Assembly: GCF_029953595.1 (NCBI RefSeq)
Contig: NZ_CP124535.1
Coordinates: forward strand, 2,388,001-2,452,000
Direction of reading: 5' to 3'
From: Fuscovulum ytuae
GTDB lineage: Bacteria > Pseudomonadota > Alphaproteobacteria > Rhodobacterales > Rhodobacteraceae
Length of the DNA: 64,000 bases
Position numbers and translations under genes: made by a program. Positions 62,534-64,000 of this stretch are shown piece after piece; the stretch's first letter is position 1, and each line of letters starts with the position of its first letter. The notes beneath the pieces are model-generated. The model was not told the DNA's origin, searched no databases, and saw only the letters and a program-made list of their open reading frames with translations.

Positions 62534-64000
62534 GTGACGATCATAAATGGTACGTCTGGCAATGACACGCTGAGCGGCGGTGCCGCCAACGACACGATCA
62601 CGGGCGGCGCCGGGAACGACTTCATCACCGGCGGCGATGGCAATGACCGGATTTCGGGGGACAATCGAACCCCCGCCCCCGTAAACGTCACCAATGGCGA
62701 TTTCACGAGCAACACCACCACGGGCTGGACGACGACCGGGTCGGGCACGTTCGCCTATGACGGGTTCCTCGCCTTCAACGCGGCCAATACTGTTGCCGGC
62801 GGGACCGCGCAGCAGACGATCACGACCGAAGGCGGCGTCCAATACCAGTTGTCATTCGACGCCTTCGAGACGGGCAGCGCGGTTGCGAACCATACCCTCG
62901 TGGTTCAGGCCATCGACGGCAACGGGCAGGTGATCGGCTCCCAGACCCTCGTGATCGCAAATGGAACGAGCCAGCTCGTCACGTTGAACTTCACGGCGAC
63001 CACGGCCACCACAACGCTGCGCTTCTCGAACCCGAACTCGACCGGCGTGGTCAACACCGATCTGGCGATCGACAATGTCACCGTCACGCCCCTGTCGACG
63101 CCTGTCACCACGGGCAACGACACGATCAACGGCGGCGAAGGTTCGGATCTCGTCGATGCGGGCGCCGGCAACGACAGCGTGACCGTCGATGGCTCCTTCG
63201 CGGGCGACGATACGCTCAATGGTGGATCGGGCATTGACACGCTTGTCCTGACCCCCGCCGACAACCGCAACCTCACCGTCGACATGGTGGCGGGCACCGT
63301 GGCCGATGGCCTTGCGGGGTCGCAAAACTTTTCGAATTTCGAAAACCTCACCACCGGCGGCGGCAATGACAATGTCACCGGCACGGCGGACGCCAATGTC
63401 ATCAACACGCAGGCCGGCAATGATTTCGTTCAGGCAGGCGAGGGTAATGACACGGTCTTTGGAGGCGCTGGCGATGACGACCTGCGCGGCGGCAACGACA
63501 ATGACGTGATCCTTGGCGATGAGGGCGACGACTTCGTCGAAGGCAATGCAGGCGATGACAGCATCTCGGGCGGCGACGGCGCTGACAACCTGCGCGGCAA
63601 TGAGGGCAACGACACGATCGACGGCGGCACGGGCAACGAGTTCATCGACGGCGGCACGGGCAATGACTCGATCCTTGGCGGGGCCGGGGCCGATGACCTG
63701 CGCGGTGGCGACGGCAATGACAGCCTGAGGGGCGGAACCGGCGCTGACCAGGTCGTCGGCGGGGCGGGCAATGACACGATCATCGTCACCAGCGCGGCCG
63801 AAGGGGCGGGCGATAACATCCGCGGCAACGATTTCGGCAGCGTGGGGGATACCACCGACACCGACGTGCTCGACCTGCGCGGCGCGGGCCCCGTCACCAT
63901 CAGCCAGGAGGCCGATCCCAACGACCCCGGCGCGACCCGCGGCACGGTCACCTTCGGCGACGGCTCGACCCTGGCCTTCCAGGGGATCGAGACGATCCTG
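62534..64000 (+). CDS. RTX protein, 5' part, cut by the window end (RTX3)
   Basis: The frame is open from GTG 62534 (GGGAG about seven bases upstream) to the last base, 489 codons, with no stop. A short RTX block ([20 protein letters not shown]) comes first. Then a beta-sandwich of carbohydrate-binding type follows at about 49-190 (VTNGDFTSNTTTGWTTTGSG, YQLSFDAFETGSAVANHTLV, DLAIDNVTVTP). Next come an RTX/spacer region (TLVLTPADNRNLTVDMVAGT) and, from about codon 300, RTX cassettes almost identical to those of RTX2. It differs from RTX1/RTX2 in lacking the SdrD B-like N-terminus. It is divergent from RTX2, with the LytTR genes between. Confidence 0.88.
   Translation, partial: MTIINGTSGNDTLSGGAANDTITGGAGNDFITGGDGNDRISGDNRTPAPVNVTNGDFTSNTTTGWTTTGSGTFAYDGFLAFNAANTVAGGTAQQTITTEGGVQYQLSFDAFETGSAVANHTLVVQAIDGNGQVIGSQTLVIANGTSQLVTLNFTATTATTTLRFSNPNSTGVVNTDLAIDNVTVTPLSTPVTTGNDTINGGEGSDLVDAGAGNDSVTVDGSFAGDDTLNGGSGIDTLVLTPADNRNLTVDMVAGTVADGLAGSQNFSNFENLTTGGGNDNVTGTADANVINTQAGNDFVQAGEGNDTVFGGAGDDDLRGGNDNDVILGDEGDDFVEGNAGDDSISGGDGADNLRGNEGNDTIDGGTGNEFIDGGTGNDSILGGAGADDLRGGDGNDSLRGGTGADQVVGGAGNDTIIVTSAAEGAGDNIRGNDFGSVGDTTDTDVLDLRGAGPVTISQEADPNDPGATRGTVTFGDGSTLAFQGIETIL

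Overview
The window reads as chromosomal DNA of an alphaproteobacterium of the Rhodobacteraceae (Paracoccaceae). The reasons are high GC, a sigma-54-driven flagellar operon with an SltF-type muramidase and an oversized FlgK as known from Rhodobacter sphaeroides Fla1, a roseobacter-style N-methylglutamate cluster, and giant RTX proteins, one ending in a Hint domain. The genus cannot be settled from the sequence.

Positions 1-14.7 kb: the 3' end of fliD (+), a bidirectional terminator, then a minus-strand flagellar operon flgBCDEFGHIJKL-sltF followed by a receiver-less sigma-54 activator. A near-perfect -24/-12 promoter (14659-14674) precedes flgB. Positions 14.7-20 kb: an unrecognised repeat-motif protein, a hybrid histidine kinase with HPt domain, a small periplasmic molybdopterin-fold protein and a LuxR-type response regulator. 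Positions 20-23.5 kb: LysR regulator divergent from an SHMT-like PLP enzyme, then a reductase/TetR pair under a cluster of dyads.

Positions 23.7-35.9 kb: gmaS, mgsCBA, an Amt-family permease with a small membrane protein, an XRE-cupin regulator and the four-subunit mgdABCD oxidoreductase. Together these encode the N-methylglutamate route: methylamine is ligated to glutamate, converted to N-methylglutamate, then oxidised with transfer of the methyl carbon to tetrahydrofolate. Piecemeal annotation would call them glutamine synthetase, glutamate synthase and sarcosine oxidase. Positions 36-40.4 kb: an RND efflux pump and its adaptor.

Positions 40.5-64 kb: an RTX locus. RTX1 (3487 aa, C-terminal Hint domain) and RTX2 (1853 aa) lie on the minus strand, separated by an IclR-type regulator. 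A third RTX gene (RTX3, +, cut by the window end) is divergent from RTX2, with an overlapping pair of membrane-anchored LytTR regulators between them. Near-identical DNA cassettes recur within and between the genes, and decayed RTX 5' fragments lie upstream of RTX1 and RTX2. A 306-bp block in RTX2 (57726-58031) recurs inverted and in frame in RTX3 (63695-64000) with 5 mismatches. Recombination there would invert 5.7 kb carrying the LytTR genes and both promoters, and would swap the N-terminal domains of the two proteins. This possible N-terminal exchange system is the most interesting candidate in the window; it is an inference from sequence structure and needs long-read evidence.
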